Below, piece after piece: positions 14,956 through 23,314 of a stretch of DNA of 64,000 nt (position 1 is its first letter; every line of letters begins with the position of its first letter). The translations under genes and the position numbers were made by a program. The stretch is from NCBI RefSeq assembly GCF_005771405.1, contig NZ_VAUA01000003.1, positions 186,001 to 250,000 of the forward strand, written 5' to 3'. This stretch comes from Parasedimentitalea maritima (GTDB taxonomy: Bacteria > Pseudomonadota > Alphaproteobacteria > Rhodobacterales > Rhodobacteraceae). Below the pieces are notes generated by a model. That model was not told where the DNA came from and ran no database searches. It saw only the letters and a program-made list of their open reading frames with translations.

Positions 14956-15852
14956 GAAGGTTTTGAATGGGATGACCTGCGATTTTTTCTGGCCATCCTT
15001 CGTGGGCGGTCAGTGCGTGCCGCAGCCAAGCAGCTAAATGTCAGCCATTCGACGGTGTCGCGTAGGTTGCAGGCGATGGAAGATCAGCTGGGTATCAAGT
15101 TGTTTATACGTCAGCCCGATGGGTTTGTTTTGACTGATGTCGGAGAGGCCCTAGTTGAGCGCGCCGAACGGGTAGAAAGCGAGATCCTGAGTATGGAACG
15201 CGAGGTGTTTGGCCGTGATGCCCGCCTGGCAGGGTTGGTGCGCATATCAACGCCCCCGCTCTTGGCGCAGGACTTACTGATGCCTATTCTAGCAGAGTTT
15301 ACAAAGAGCTACCCACAGATTGAGATCGAGGTGGATGCCACCTTTGACGTGGCCGATCTGCGACGACGCAATGCCGATATTGCCATTCGGTTTCAAGTAC
15401 AGCCCGACGACGGTCTGGTCTCACATCGACTACCTGATTTTGCCAATACGGTCTATGCCACGCAGGACTATATCGACGGGCACAGCTTTACCGGAGGCGC
15501 TCCAACTGCCAAATGGGTTGCCCTAGGCGGCAAAGGTGTTCTGGCGCACTGGCGCGATGCTTCACCGTATTCAGGCTGCAAAGTGGCCCATGTCGTCTCT
15601 GACATGCGGGCACAGCAAAGTGCGATTAGGTCGGGAATGGGGTTTGGATACCTAAACTGCTTTGCCGCAGATCCCGACCCTGCATTGGTCCGCCTGGCCC
15701 CCCCAAAAAGCGCACACGCCCTGCCGACTTGGGCACTGACACATCCAGATCTGGTCGCAACCGAACGGGTGCGGATCTGTGTTCGTTTTTTGGTGGATAC
15801 AATTTTCACACGTAAACATCAGATCCAAGGAACCGCAACTAACTCGCTCTGA
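14956..15852 (+). pseudogene. LysR family regulator lacking a usable start codon
   Basis: LysR-type transcriptional regulator with HTH (SVRAAAKQLNVSHSTVSRRLQAMEDQLGIKLF) and substrate-binding domain, about 290 residues. Homology begins at about 14956 with EGFEWDDLRFFLAIL, the normal LysR N-terminus. However, between the in-frame TAG at 14941 and that point there is no ATG, GTG or TTG; the next is GTG 15013, which would remove the first helix of the DNA-binding domain. An in-frame ATG at 14893 is cut off by the TAG. Either the start was lost or a rare codon is used. It is divergent from the broken NmrA gene, its likely target. Confidence 0.7.
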
Positions 15853-15902
15853 CGAAGCACGACCGCCGATGCAGTCGTAACGTACCTCAAAAAACAGCAT
15901 GT

Positions 15903-16090
15903 TCACTTGTCGTAGTTTTCCTGCCGTTTTGTTTTCCGAAATTGGTTGGGTGTCATCCCAAATTGCGACTTGAAAAATCGCGTGAAATTAGCAGGTTCAA
16001 AATACCCGATCTGCGCAGCTATATCAGCGATGGGAGTATACTGCAGCTGGCAGGCCATGCGATGTTGCCATTTGAGTGAATGTGTCAGAT
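15903..16090 (-). pseudogene. C-terminal fragment of an AraC family regulator
   Basis: About 60 codons encode the second HTH of an AraC-type regulator: TPIADIAAQIGYFEPANFTR, then FFKSQFGMTPNQFRK, ending at a TGA at 15903. The first HTH and the whole effector domain are missing, and the upstream sequence belongs to an unrelated ABC binding-protein remnant. There is no sensible start codon. It is a deletion remnant. Confidence 0.72.
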
Positions 16091-16458
16091 CGGGTCTCCA
16101 AAAAAGGGGATGACCCGAGATATATCAGCTTTACACCGTCGACCTTCGTCTGGGCGATGCCCATTGCCATCTGCTCCAGTTTGTCCGGATCGTCGCCGTG
16201 CACAGGCACTGTGCTAAGCTGGAAGTTTTCCTCTTCTGACAACGCTCGGACTTCCTCGAATTTTCTCAACGAGTTGTCTGCCTGAGGTTCGTAGATGAGA
16301 CCCAAGTGATTGAAGTCCGGCATAACCCATCTAAGACCATTGAGACTGACAACTTTCGGCATCCGGTTTCGGGTACCCATGACTTGGGTACTGCCCGTCG
16401 CAATGTAACTGTCCACAATAACGGAGGCCACGAGATCGGACACTGCGGTATCAGGCCA
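16024..16458 (-). pseudogene. Fragment of an ABC_sub_bind-type periplasmic binding protein
   Basis: The reading frame contains HLGLIYEPQADNSLRKFEEV and KVDGVKLIYLGSSPFLETR, typical of the middle part of ABC transporter substrate-binding proteins of the ABC_sub_bind type. No signal peptide or N-terminal lobe is present, the C-terminal lobe is cut, and the 3' side runs straight into the AraC fragment. The flanking TetR gene overlaps the 5' side. I regard it as a remnant left by a deletion that fused two genes. Confidence 0.62.
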
Positions 16459-16459
16459 A

Positions 16460-17089
16460 TCATCCGGGTGCCCCCTCACGATGACGACTTAAAAAGTCGT
16501 CGATCTCCTGCTGGGTGGGCGGTTCGCCAGCAAACACCTCTACGTAATGGCACCCAGCAAGTGCACGATCCAATCGAGCCTCGATGACAGGCTTCGAATA
16601 ATACCCGCTTTGCGTCAGGATCGTCGTCAATGCCCGATAGTGAGCTGCGTCCGGCGTCACACCAAATCGTAGAAACACTGCCCGAACCGCCTCCAATCGG
16701 GCTGCATCCGAGGCCTCCACTAATTTTTGCAATTTACTATCGTTGCGGGCCCAATTGTGGATTGCCAAGTCAAGTGGCGCATCAAAAAGATCAGGATCAA
16801 TCCAACAATCAGTTAGGTTGAATAAAGCGGAACACAGACTATCCGCAGGAGCAGCGCAGCGTTCAAGTATGATGCCGGTGTTGCGAGCTTGCCAAATATC
16901 GACAAGCGCGTCGTGCAACTCGGCCAGATCTTTGAAATGCCAGTAAAATCCGGTCCTGGTTAGATTCAACTTCTTCGCAAGTGGCATGATTTTGACGGCT
17001 TCGATACCGTCCTGCACAAACAGGTCATATGCAGCGTCAAGCCAAATGCTTCGGGTTGCGCGTGCGCGGGGCTGTGGTGCGGTTTCCAT
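16460..17089 (-). CDS. TetR family transcriptional repressor
   Basis: A 209-residue regulator with the TetR HTH at about residues 12-58 (IWLDAAYDLFVQDGIEAVKI, LAKKLNLTRTGFYWHFKD) and a helical ligand domain. It starts at ATG 17089 and is divergent from the N-methylproline demethylase-type gene, with two related palindromes in the 100-bp space between them. It therefore most likely represses that gene and itself, released by the substrate (inference). Confidence 0.92.
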   Translation of the reverse strand: METAPQPRARATRSIWLDAAYDLFVQDGIEAVKIMPLAKKLNLTRTGFYWHFKDLAELHDALVDIWQARNTGIILERCAAPADSLCSALFNLTDCWIDPDLFDAPLDLAIHNWARNDSKLQKLVEASDAARLEAVRAVFLRFGVTPDAAHYRALTTILTQSGYYSKPVIEARLDRALAGCHYVEVFAGEPPTQQEIDDFLSRHREGAPG

Positions 17090-17107
17090 AGCGTGACTCT
17101 ATTGCAC

Positions 17108-17123
17108 TTGACACAAGTGTCAA
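17108..17123. promoter_or_regulatory. TetR operator 1 (perfect palindrome)
   Basis: TTGACACAAGTGTCAA has perfect 7-bp arms around a 2-bp centre. It lies in the divergent promoter between the TetR gene and the flavin oxidoreductase, 32 bp centre-to-centre (three helical turns) from the second operator. Confidence 0.75.
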
Positions 17124-17139
17124 TTCCAGAAAACATGAA

Positions 17140-17155
17140 CTGACACATATGTCAG
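17140..17155. promoter_or_regulatory. TetR operator 2
   Basis: CTGACACATATGTCAG repeats the TGACAC..TGTCA pattern of the first site with 6-bp perfect arms. It sits 36 bp before the chosen start of the flavin oxidoreductase. Two sites on the same helix face suggest cooperative repression. Confidence 0.72.
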
Positions 17156-17190
17156 GTTCTGTGTTTCTGATAACGTCCCAAGGATGCCCT

Positions 17191-19236
17191 ATGTCAAATG
17201 ACCCTTTGCTTCAGCCATTCCAACTCAAGCACCTAACGCTACGCAACCGGATCATGACAACCAGCCATGAACCTGCTTACCCAGAAGATGGAATGCCCAA
17301 AGAACGCTATGCGGCCTATCATGCGGAACGCGCCAAAGCTGGTGTGGCTATGGTGATGACTGCAGGATCAGCTGCGGTAAGCAAAGACAGCCCACCGGTA
17401 TTTAACAATATCCTTGCCTATCGCGACGATGTCGTTCCATGGATCCAAAACCTGACGGATGCGGTGCATGAACACGGCTGCGCCGCAATGATACAACTGA
17501 CCCATCTTGGACGACGCACAACCTGGAACAAAGGGCACTGGCTGCCCTCTGTATCCTCCTCCAAACATCGTGAACCTGCCCATCGTGCCTTTCCAAAGCT
17601 CATCGAAGACTGGGATATCGAACGGATCATTTCTGACTTTGCTGATGCAGCAGAGCGCATGCAGGCAGGCGGAATGGACGGCATTGAATTGCAGGTCTAC
17701 GGTCACCTGCTGGATCAGTTCTGGTCGCCTCTGACCAACGACTTGACAGGTCCCTATGGCGCCGACACTCTGGAAAACCGCATGCGGTTCCCGATGGATG
17801 TTTTAGACGCAATTCGCAAGCGCGTGGGAGCTGAGTTCATCGTGGGCCTGCGCTACACGGCCGATGAAGCGCAAAAGGGCGGCATTTCCCCTGAAGAAGG
17901 ATTGGAGATTTCCAAACGGCTGGCCGCCACCGGTAAGATTGACTTTCTCAATGTGATCCGGGGCCGCATCCACACCGATCCCGCAATGACCGATGTGATC
18001 CCGGTGCAAGGTATGAAAAACGCGCCCCATCTGGATTTTGCCGGCGACGTGAAGAAGGCAACTGGTATGCCAACGTTTCATGCTGCCAAGATCCCCGATG
18101 TTGCCACTGCCCGTCATGCGGTGCAGGCCGGGCTGTTGGATATGGTTGGAATGACCCGCGCACATATGGCCGACCCTCATATCGTGCATAAAATTACTGA
18201 GGGCCGTGAGGACGACATCCGACCCTGTGTTGGCGCCACTTATTGTCTTGATCGGATCTATCAGGCTGGCGACGCTCTTTGCATCCACAACGCAGCCACC
18301 GGTCGCGAGCTATCCATGCCGCATGAGATCGCGCAGGCCGATAAAAAGAAAAAGGTTGTGATTGTTGGTGCGGGTCCAGCCGGATTGGAGGCGGCACGCG
18401 TCGCATCAGAACGTGGGCATGATGTTACGGTGTTTGAGGCCGCTGCTGACCCTGGAGGACAAATTCGTCTGACTGCGCAAAACCCACGGCGGCGTGAAAT
18501 GATGTCGATCATCGACTGGCGCATGTCACAGTGTGCCGCCCGCGATGTTACATTTCAGTTTAACACCTGGGCCGAACTTGAAGACGTCACTTCGCTTGAT
18601 CCCGATGTAGTGATTGTAGCGACGGGGGGGATGCCCAACATCGCACTGTTTGAACAATCCGACGAACAGCCCAATGTGGTGACAACCTGGGATATCATTT
18701 CGGGCGATGTGAAACCTGCAGGTACCGTCCTGATCTATGACGAAAGCGGTGACCACCCGGCATTGCAGGCAGCGGAGGTAGCGGCAAAGGCTGGGGCCGC
18801 CGTTGAAATTATGACACCTGATCGCACCTTTGCACCTGACGTAATGGCAATGAACCTCGTGCCCTACATGCGATCACTCCAAGACAAGGACGTGAGTTTC
18901 ACCCTCGCCCGCCGCCTGCTCGGCGTGAAACGCGAAGGCAATAAACTGACTGCAACAGTTGGCACAGACTACAGTGATCACACCTACAAGGCTGAGTATG
19001 AACAGGTTATCGTCAATTGCGGCACCTTGCCGTTAGACGACCTCTACTTTGATCTCAAACCTTTGTCTTCAAATCAGGGGGCTGTGGATCACGAAGCGCT
19101 CATCGCGGGCAATTCCCAGACCGTCACCCGTAACACAACTGGGCAGTTCCAGCTGTTCCGCATTGGCGATGCCGTTTCCGCCCGCAATACACATGCTGCG
19201 ATCTATGACGCGTTGCGTCTGATGAAGGATATCTGA
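17191..19236 (+). CDS. Flavin/iron-sulfur oxidoreductase, N-methylproline demethylase type
   Basis: A 681-residue two-part enzyme: an Old-Yellow-Enzyme TIM barrel (about 1-340, FMN) and an FAD/NAD(P)-binding domain (VVIVGAGPAGLEAARV near 400). The layout is that of trimethylamine dehydrogenase and 2,4-dienoyl-CoA reductase. Overall sequence resembles rhizobial and roseobacter N-methylproline demethylases of stachydrine (proline betaine) degradation; substrate assignment is by resemblance. The cluster motif reads Cys346-x2-Ala349-x2-Cys352-x11-Cys364, so one of four usual [4Fe-4S] cysteines is replaced by alanine. ATG 17191 has AAGGA 8 nt upstream and is preferred to ATG 17149. Confidence 0.82.
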   Translation: MSNDPLLQPFQLKHLTLRNRIMTTSHEPAYPEDGMPKERYAAYHAERAKAGVAMVMTAGSAAVSKDSPPVFNNILAYRDDVVPWIQNLTDAVHEHGCAAMIQLTHLGRRTTWNKGHWLPSVSSSKHREPAHRAFPKLIEDWDIERIISDFADAAERMQAGGMDGIELQVYGHLLDQFWSPLTNDLTGPYGADTLENRMRFPMDVLDAIRKRVGAEFIVGLRYTADEAQKGGISPEEGLEISKRLAATGKIDFLNVIRGRIHTDPAMTDVIPVQGMKNAPHLDFAGDVKKATGMPTFHAAKIPDVATARHAVQAGLLDMVGMTRAHMADPHIVHKITEGREDDIRPCVGATYCLDRIYQAGDALCIHNAATGRELSMPHEIAQADKKKKVVIVGAGPAGLEAARVASERGHDVTVFEAAADPGGQIRLTAQNPRRREMMSIIDWRMSQCAARDVTFQFNTWAELEDVTSLDPDVVIVATGGMPNIALFEQSDEQPNVVTTWDIISGDVKPAGTVLIYDESGDHPALQAAEVAAKAGAAVEIMTPDRTFAPDVMAMNLVPYMRSLQDKDVSFTLARRLLGVKREGNKLTATVGTDYSDHTYKAEYEQVIVNCGTLPLDDLYFDLKPLSSNQGAVDHEALIAGNSQTVTRNTTGQFQLFRIGDAVSARNTHAAIYDALRLMKDI

Positions 19237-19329
19237 ACCGCAAAGCTGCAAAATACCCTTTTTGACAGGTCATCAAATGCAGTATGACGCGGCCCCTGCC
19301 CGCCTGCCTTGAACTGACAGACACACATT

Positions 19330-19356
19330 GGCACGCGACGCCGCACGCCGCGTGCC
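19330..19356. terminator. Bidirectional terminator-like hairpin
   Basis: GGCACGCG and CGCGTGCC form a perfect 8-bp stem with an 11-nt loop, followed on the plus strand by CTTTCC. It lies between two converging genes (stops at 19236 and 19389) and probably serves both. Confidence 0.5.
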
Positions 19357-19388
19357 TTTCCATGATCGTTTCACAATGCAAAAAAATA

Positions 19389-20060
19389 TTAGCGCAACTG
19401 CACCGCTGCAAAGCTGCTCTGGTCCGCGATGAATTGCCGTAGCATCACGTCGAATTGGTCTGGCACAGCACTGACAACCGACGAACGATTTGCCAACACA
19501 TGGCTCCACCGTCTCAGCCTTGGACAGGCTACGAGCAAGTCCATCGGTGCAAGGAGACTCAAAGCAGGAAGGAAACGGAACACCGTTGCGTAGACCGCAT
19601 CTATGAGTTGGAATTGGCTTCCCGCAAAATAGGGGCCTTCACTCACTTGTTTGTCGAGTATTGCAAACATTCCAGCAATCTTGCCAAAAGCCTCGACCTG
19701 TTCAGTTTCAGTCTGTGTGAGGTAGATAATGTTGGCGATGACATCCAGAATTTGGTCACCATATGCAATCCACGCCCTATGCAATCCGCGGTCTAATGCA
19801 TCGCTCGGATGAAAGGCCTGTGCACTGATCTCCTGCAAGTACTCAGAAATCACAGTGGATTCGAACATCGTGGTGGTTTGATCCACGATCAAGACGGGAA
19901 CTTTTCCTGTTGGAGAAAGCTCGGAAAGCCAGGCAGGCTTTTTGTTCAGTTCGATGTCGGTCCGGTCAAAGGGAATGTCCAGCTCCAGCATGGTGATAAC
20001 TGCACGCTGGACATATGGGCAAAGTTTATGACCTATGATGTGAAACTGTGATGTCGTCAT
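19389..20060 (-). CDS. Glutathione S-transferase family protein
   Basis: A 223-residue cytosolic GST-type protein. The N-terminal thioredoxin-like domain (about 5-80) has CPYVQRAVITML with a cysteine at the usual active-site position, the cis-proline in GKVPVLIV and the ES motif MFESTVISEYL. A helical C-terminal domain follows. Start ATG 20060 overlaps the stop of the VOC gene (ATGA), so the two act as a pair. Conjugation or isomerisation of an electrophile such as a glyoxal adduct would fit (inference). Confidence 0.9.
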   Translation of the reverse strand: MTTSQFHIIGHKLCPYVQRAVITMLELDIPFDRTDIELNKKPAWLSELSPTGKVPVLIVDQTTTMFESTVISEYLQEISAQAFHPSDALDRGLHRAWIAYGDQILDVIANIIYLTQTETEQVEAFGKIAGMFAILDKQVSEGPYFAGSQFQLIDAVYATVFRFLPALSLLAPMDLLVACPRLRRWSHVLANRSSVVSAVPDQFDVMLRQFIADQSSFAAVQLR

Positions 20061-20443
20061 CAGGTTGTGCCCGTCATGCAATGAAGGTTGAGCTTGTTGC
20101 CATCCGGATCTCGGAAATAGGCTGCAAAAAATCCGCTGTCACCATGGCGCGGTCCCGGTGCGCCACAGTCCTCACTGCCAAGTTCGATTGCCTTGGCATG
20201 GACTGCGGTCACCGTTTCTGGATTTTCAGCATGCAGCGCGATCATCATTCCATTGCCCGCGGTTGCTGCGGCTTTGTTTTCTGGAACGTGGACAGAGAAA
20301 TTCGTCGTCCCGTTCTTGGTGCCCCAAACAATGAAGTCGTCCATTTCCATGATGCGAGACGCGCCCAGCATCCCCAAAACGGTATCGTAATAGGCCGAGC
20401 TGCGCGCGAGGTCATTGGTTCCAACTGAGATGTAGCCAATCAT
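20060..20443 (-). CDS. VOC (glyoxalase/dioxygenase-fold) family protein
   Basis: A 127-residue vicinal-oxygen-chelate protein, one domain. It opens with MIGYISVGTNDLARSSAYYD and closes with AYFRDPDGNKLNLHC, typical of the glyoxalase-like subgroup that works as homodimers. It precedes the GST gene in a two-gene operon and faces a divergent LysR regulator. The exact substrate is unknown. Confidence 0.9.
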   Translation of the reverse strand: MIGYISVGTNDLARSSAYYDTVLGMLGASRIMEMDDFIVWGTKNGTTNFSVHVPENKAAATAGNGMMIALHAENPETVTAVHAKAIELGSEDCGAPGPRHGDSGFFAAYFRDPDGNKLNLHCMTGTT

Positions 20444-20536
20444 TGATTAGTCCTTATTTTAGATTGCCTCTCTGATTAAGAGATTGCGCAGATGCACGAA
20501 ATGAGCGATTTTGAACTTTTATTTTTCAAATTTGAA

Positions 20537-21433
20537 ATGGCACAAATGGACTGGAACGACCTCAAAATTTTCCACACTGTCGCCGAACAACGAAATCTCA
20601 CAACCGCGGCGGATGTCCTTGGGATGAGCCACACAACGGTGTTTCGCCGTTTAAAGGTATTTGAAAGCAGTATCGGCTCCCGGCTTTTTGACCGCATTCA
20701 GGGGCGCTACGAGCTAACAGAAACAGGCCTGCGCCTGCTTGGCAAAGTACGTATCATGTCCGGTATCGCCGAAGACGCGGCACGTGAAATCGTTGGTGAC
20801 GACCGAACCCCCGGGGGCGATGTCATCGTGACTGCTCCCAGTAGCTTTGCTCAGCATTTTTTGCCAAGTTATTTACTGGAGCTTTCAACGCTCTACCCGG
20901 ACATTGCTGTCACGCTCCTGGTGACCAACGATGAGTTGAACATGTCGACCCGGCAGGCGGACGTAGCCCTGCGCGTCGCGAAATCTCCGCCTGATCATCT
21001 GGTGGGCCGCAAGCTGATGTCAATCAGGTGGGGGATGTATGGTGCGCCCAGCTATTTTGAGCGACTTGGAAAACCCGAATCCAGTCAGGACCTAGCAGGT
21101 CACACCTTCATTGGCGCAAGCGGGCGCTTGACGACACTTGAGGGCTACACTTGGCTCGAGCGGCAAAATGATCTTCTGTCGCGCACGCATACGGACGATC
21201 TGTCCACCATGTCATCCCTTGCGGCAGCGGGTCATGGTCTTGCTCTGTTACCGGACGACCTGTCCCGTGATGACCTAGAGCGATGTTTCACGCTTGAGCT
21301 GGCTGGCAAAAACAGCCTTTGGATCCTGACACATCCTGACCTGAGACGTGTCGAGCGCATAAATATCGTCATGCGGTTCTTAGGCGAAAAATTCAAAACT
21401 GAGCCGCGCCTGCATCAGCGAGGATGTGATTGA
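20537..21433 (+). CDS. LysR family transcriptional regulator
   Basis: A regulator of about 298 residues with the LysR HTH at its N-terminus (MDWNDLKIFHTVAEQRNL, then MSHTTVFRRLKVFESSIGSR) and a LysR substrate-binding domain. The start is uncertain: ATG 20537 and ATG 20546 (MDWND) are both possible and neither has a clear Shine-Dalgarno. An earlier ATG at 20492 adds 15 unusual residues. It is divergent from the VOC-GST pair, which it probably controls. Confidence 0.88.
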   Translation: MAQMDWNDLKIFHTVAEQRNLTTAADVLGMSHTTVFRRLKVFESSIGSRLFDRIQGRYELTETGLRLLGKVRIMSGIAEDAAREIVGDDRTPGGDVIVTAPSSFAQHFLPSYLLELSTLYPDIAVTLLVTNDELNMSTRQADVALRVAKSPPDHLVGRKLMSIRWGMYGAPSYFERLGKPESSQDLAGHTFIGASGRLTTLEGYTWLERQNDLLSRTHTDDLSTMSSLAAAGHGLALLPDDLSRDDLERCFTLELAGKNSLWILTHPDLRRVERINIVMRFLGEKFKTEPRLHQRGCD

Positions 21434-21535
21434 CCACACAAGTTGTCCTCGAACACCTACGGGACGCAATACCTCGAAAGGGCCTAGGTCAATTGGTCTT
21501 GTTACGCGAAGATAGCAACCAGCACCGAAGGAAAA

Positions 21536-21553
21536 ACCCAAACAACTTTGGGT
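21536..21553. terminator. Small hairpin downstream of the LysR gene
   Basis: ACCCAAA and TTTGGGT pair over a 4-nt loop about 100 nt after the LysR stop. The stem is only 7 bp and no T run follows, so this is a weak candidate. Confidence 0.3.
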
Positions 21554-21698
21554 ACAACTGATTGTTCCTGTCATTTCGCAACGCCGACTTTATTGCTGCC
21601 CTCAGGAACGTTTGTCGAAATTAACAGCGCTGACAAACCTGTGGTTGATGCTTGGACTGTCACAACTACAATGGAGAAGCATTTTGGAGGGCTGCCAG

Positions 21699-22337
21699 TT
21701 GAGCGATAGAGACATTACAGATCTGGCGTTGCAGACACAGGTGACTTATCAGCGCAACGCTCGCAGATTTGCCGATGAACGCCCAAAGTCGTTGGTTGAG
21801 AAATCATGGCTTGACCGGTTTCTGAAATGGATACCAGAAGGTGGTAAAATTCTGGATTTGGGTTGTGGCGCTGGAGAGCCGATCGCCTCGTATCTCATAG
21901 GGCATGGTCATACGATTGTCGGGCTGGATGCATCATCAAACATGATTGACATGGCCCGTGCAAACATCCCAAGCGGAGATTGGAGACTTGGGGACATGCG
22001 CTCGTTTGAGTTCTCCGAACGGTTTCACGGTATCATCGGTTGGAACAGCTTTTTCCACTTAACACGTGACGAACAACGAAGTGTGCTTCCCTGTATCGCC
22101 AACCACCTTCACCCGGATGGTGTTTTATTGCTTACAGTCGGCCCGCTTGATGGTGAGGTCGCAGGATGTGTTGGGGATGATCCAATCTATCATGCAAGTT
22201 TGTCTCCAGACGAATACGACAGCATCCTTTCAAGCCTAAACATCCAAATACGGCAATTCGTACCTGAAGACCCTGAATGTTATGGCATGACAATTCTTCT
22301 TGCCCAGAAGTCCAAAGAAGCACCAATTACTGCATAA
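21699..22337 (+). CDS. Class I SAM-dependent methyltransferase
   Basis: A 212-residue methyltransferase with the SAM-binding motif ILDLGCGAGEPIASYL, the acidic ribose-binding strand IVGLDASSNMI, and WRLGDMRSFEF. A TTG at 21699 has GGAGG 8 nt upstream, a far better site than the TTG at 21612 or ATG at 21648 that would add residues without family similarity. The substrate cannot be inferred. It stands alone between the LysR gene and the binding-protein/kinase pair. Confidence 0.8.
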   Translation: MSDRDITDLALQTQVTYQRNARRFADERPKSLVEKSWLDRFLKWIPEGGKILDLGCGAGEPIASYLIGHGHTIVGLDASSNMIDMARANIPSGDWRLGDMRSFEFSERFHGIIGWNSFFHLTRDEQRSVLPCIANHLHPDGVLLLTVGPLDGEVAGCVGDDPIYHASLSPDEYDSILSSLNIQIRQFVPEDPECYGMTILLAQKSKEAPITA

Positions 22338-22557
22338 TTATTCAGTGTTCTGGAGCGAAGGCCCTCTCAATTACGCAATTCAGCTTTAGCAGCCGTGGCG
22401 ACACACCGTCATCAGCTGTTTGGCGACCAGATCGCAAGCTGAGAACTCAATCTATGAGGCGCAGACTTGATTCCAATATCAAATGGTCACAACATGTAAG
22501 GAACAATAATTGCTCGGCGAACTACAAATTGCACAGACGTAAGAAAAGTGAGGGCAA

Positions 22558-23307
22558 ATGAACGTCGCTAAATCGATGGCAACATGCCTTAGTATGCTCA
22601 GTCTGGCCCTTTTCGCCAAACCCGTTTTTGCAGAGGGCTTAAGCTTTGCAACTGTGGATCTCGTTCCCTATGTCCTCCATGATGACCCCGGCGGTCGCCT
22701 CGGCTTAATGGTCGATATAGACACCGCTATTGCCGAACGGATGGGCATTCCTGTTGCAGATGAAGTACTTCCTATGGCGCGGGCCATTAAAAACCTGGAG
22801 CGTGGTCTCACAGATTGCGTTGTCATTGCGCTTACCCCCTGGAGCGAAAGTAAGTTCCAGCCAGTAGCCAAAATTCTCAATCGATTTGATGCAGCTATTA
22901 TTACGCGTGAAGGTGTCCCAATCACGCGGATTGAAGATATACATGGCCTGCGTCTGGCAATAACACGAGGTAGCTTCGCAGATTCCCCGATATCGTCAGA
23001 CCCCAATATCACGCAGGTTCCAACAAATGGGTATGAGCAAAGTGTGCGCCTGTTCAAAGCGGGCCGGGTTGACGCCGTTGCCGGGTCTGAACTCAGCATC
23101 TTCTACTATTTTGCCGCCGAGCAAATTAGTCGCAAAGATATTGGGGGTATCTTACCAATCATTCACGCATCGTTATGGTTACATTGCGCCAAAGGTCAGG
23201 TGCCGGATGATGTAATACTACGGCTGCAAGAGACTACAAACGAACTCCGAGCAGAAGGCGTATTCACCAGGCTTCTCAAACGCTATATTCCAGACGATTT
23301 CAGCTAA
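22558..23307 (+). CDS. Periplasmic solute-binding protein (SBP_bac_3-like)
   Basis: A 249-residue exported protein. The signal peptide runs to about residue 25 (LFAKPVFA|EGL). The rest follows the amino-acid-type binding fold: LVPYVLHDD near the start, GLMVDIDTAIAERMG, TPWSESKF, IHGLRLAITRGSF, and FKAGRVDAVAGS. No ABC permease or ATPase is nearby. Instead a membrane hybrid kinase starts 7 nt after its stop, so it may be the kinase's ligand-sensing partner rather than a transport component (inference). Confidence 0.85.
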   Translation: MNVAKSMATCLSMLSLALFAKPVFAEGLSFATVDLVPYVLHDDPGGRLGLMVDIDTAIAERMGIPVADEVLPMARAIKNLERGLTDCVVIALTPWSESKFQPVAKILNRFDAAIITREGVPITRIEDIHGLRLAITRGSFADSPISSDPNITQVPTNGYEQSVRLFKAGRVDAVAGSELSIFYYFAAEQISRKDIGGILPIIHASLWLHCAKGQVPDDVILRLQETTNELRAEGVFTRLLKRYIPDDFS

Positions 23308-23314
23308 GTCGAGG

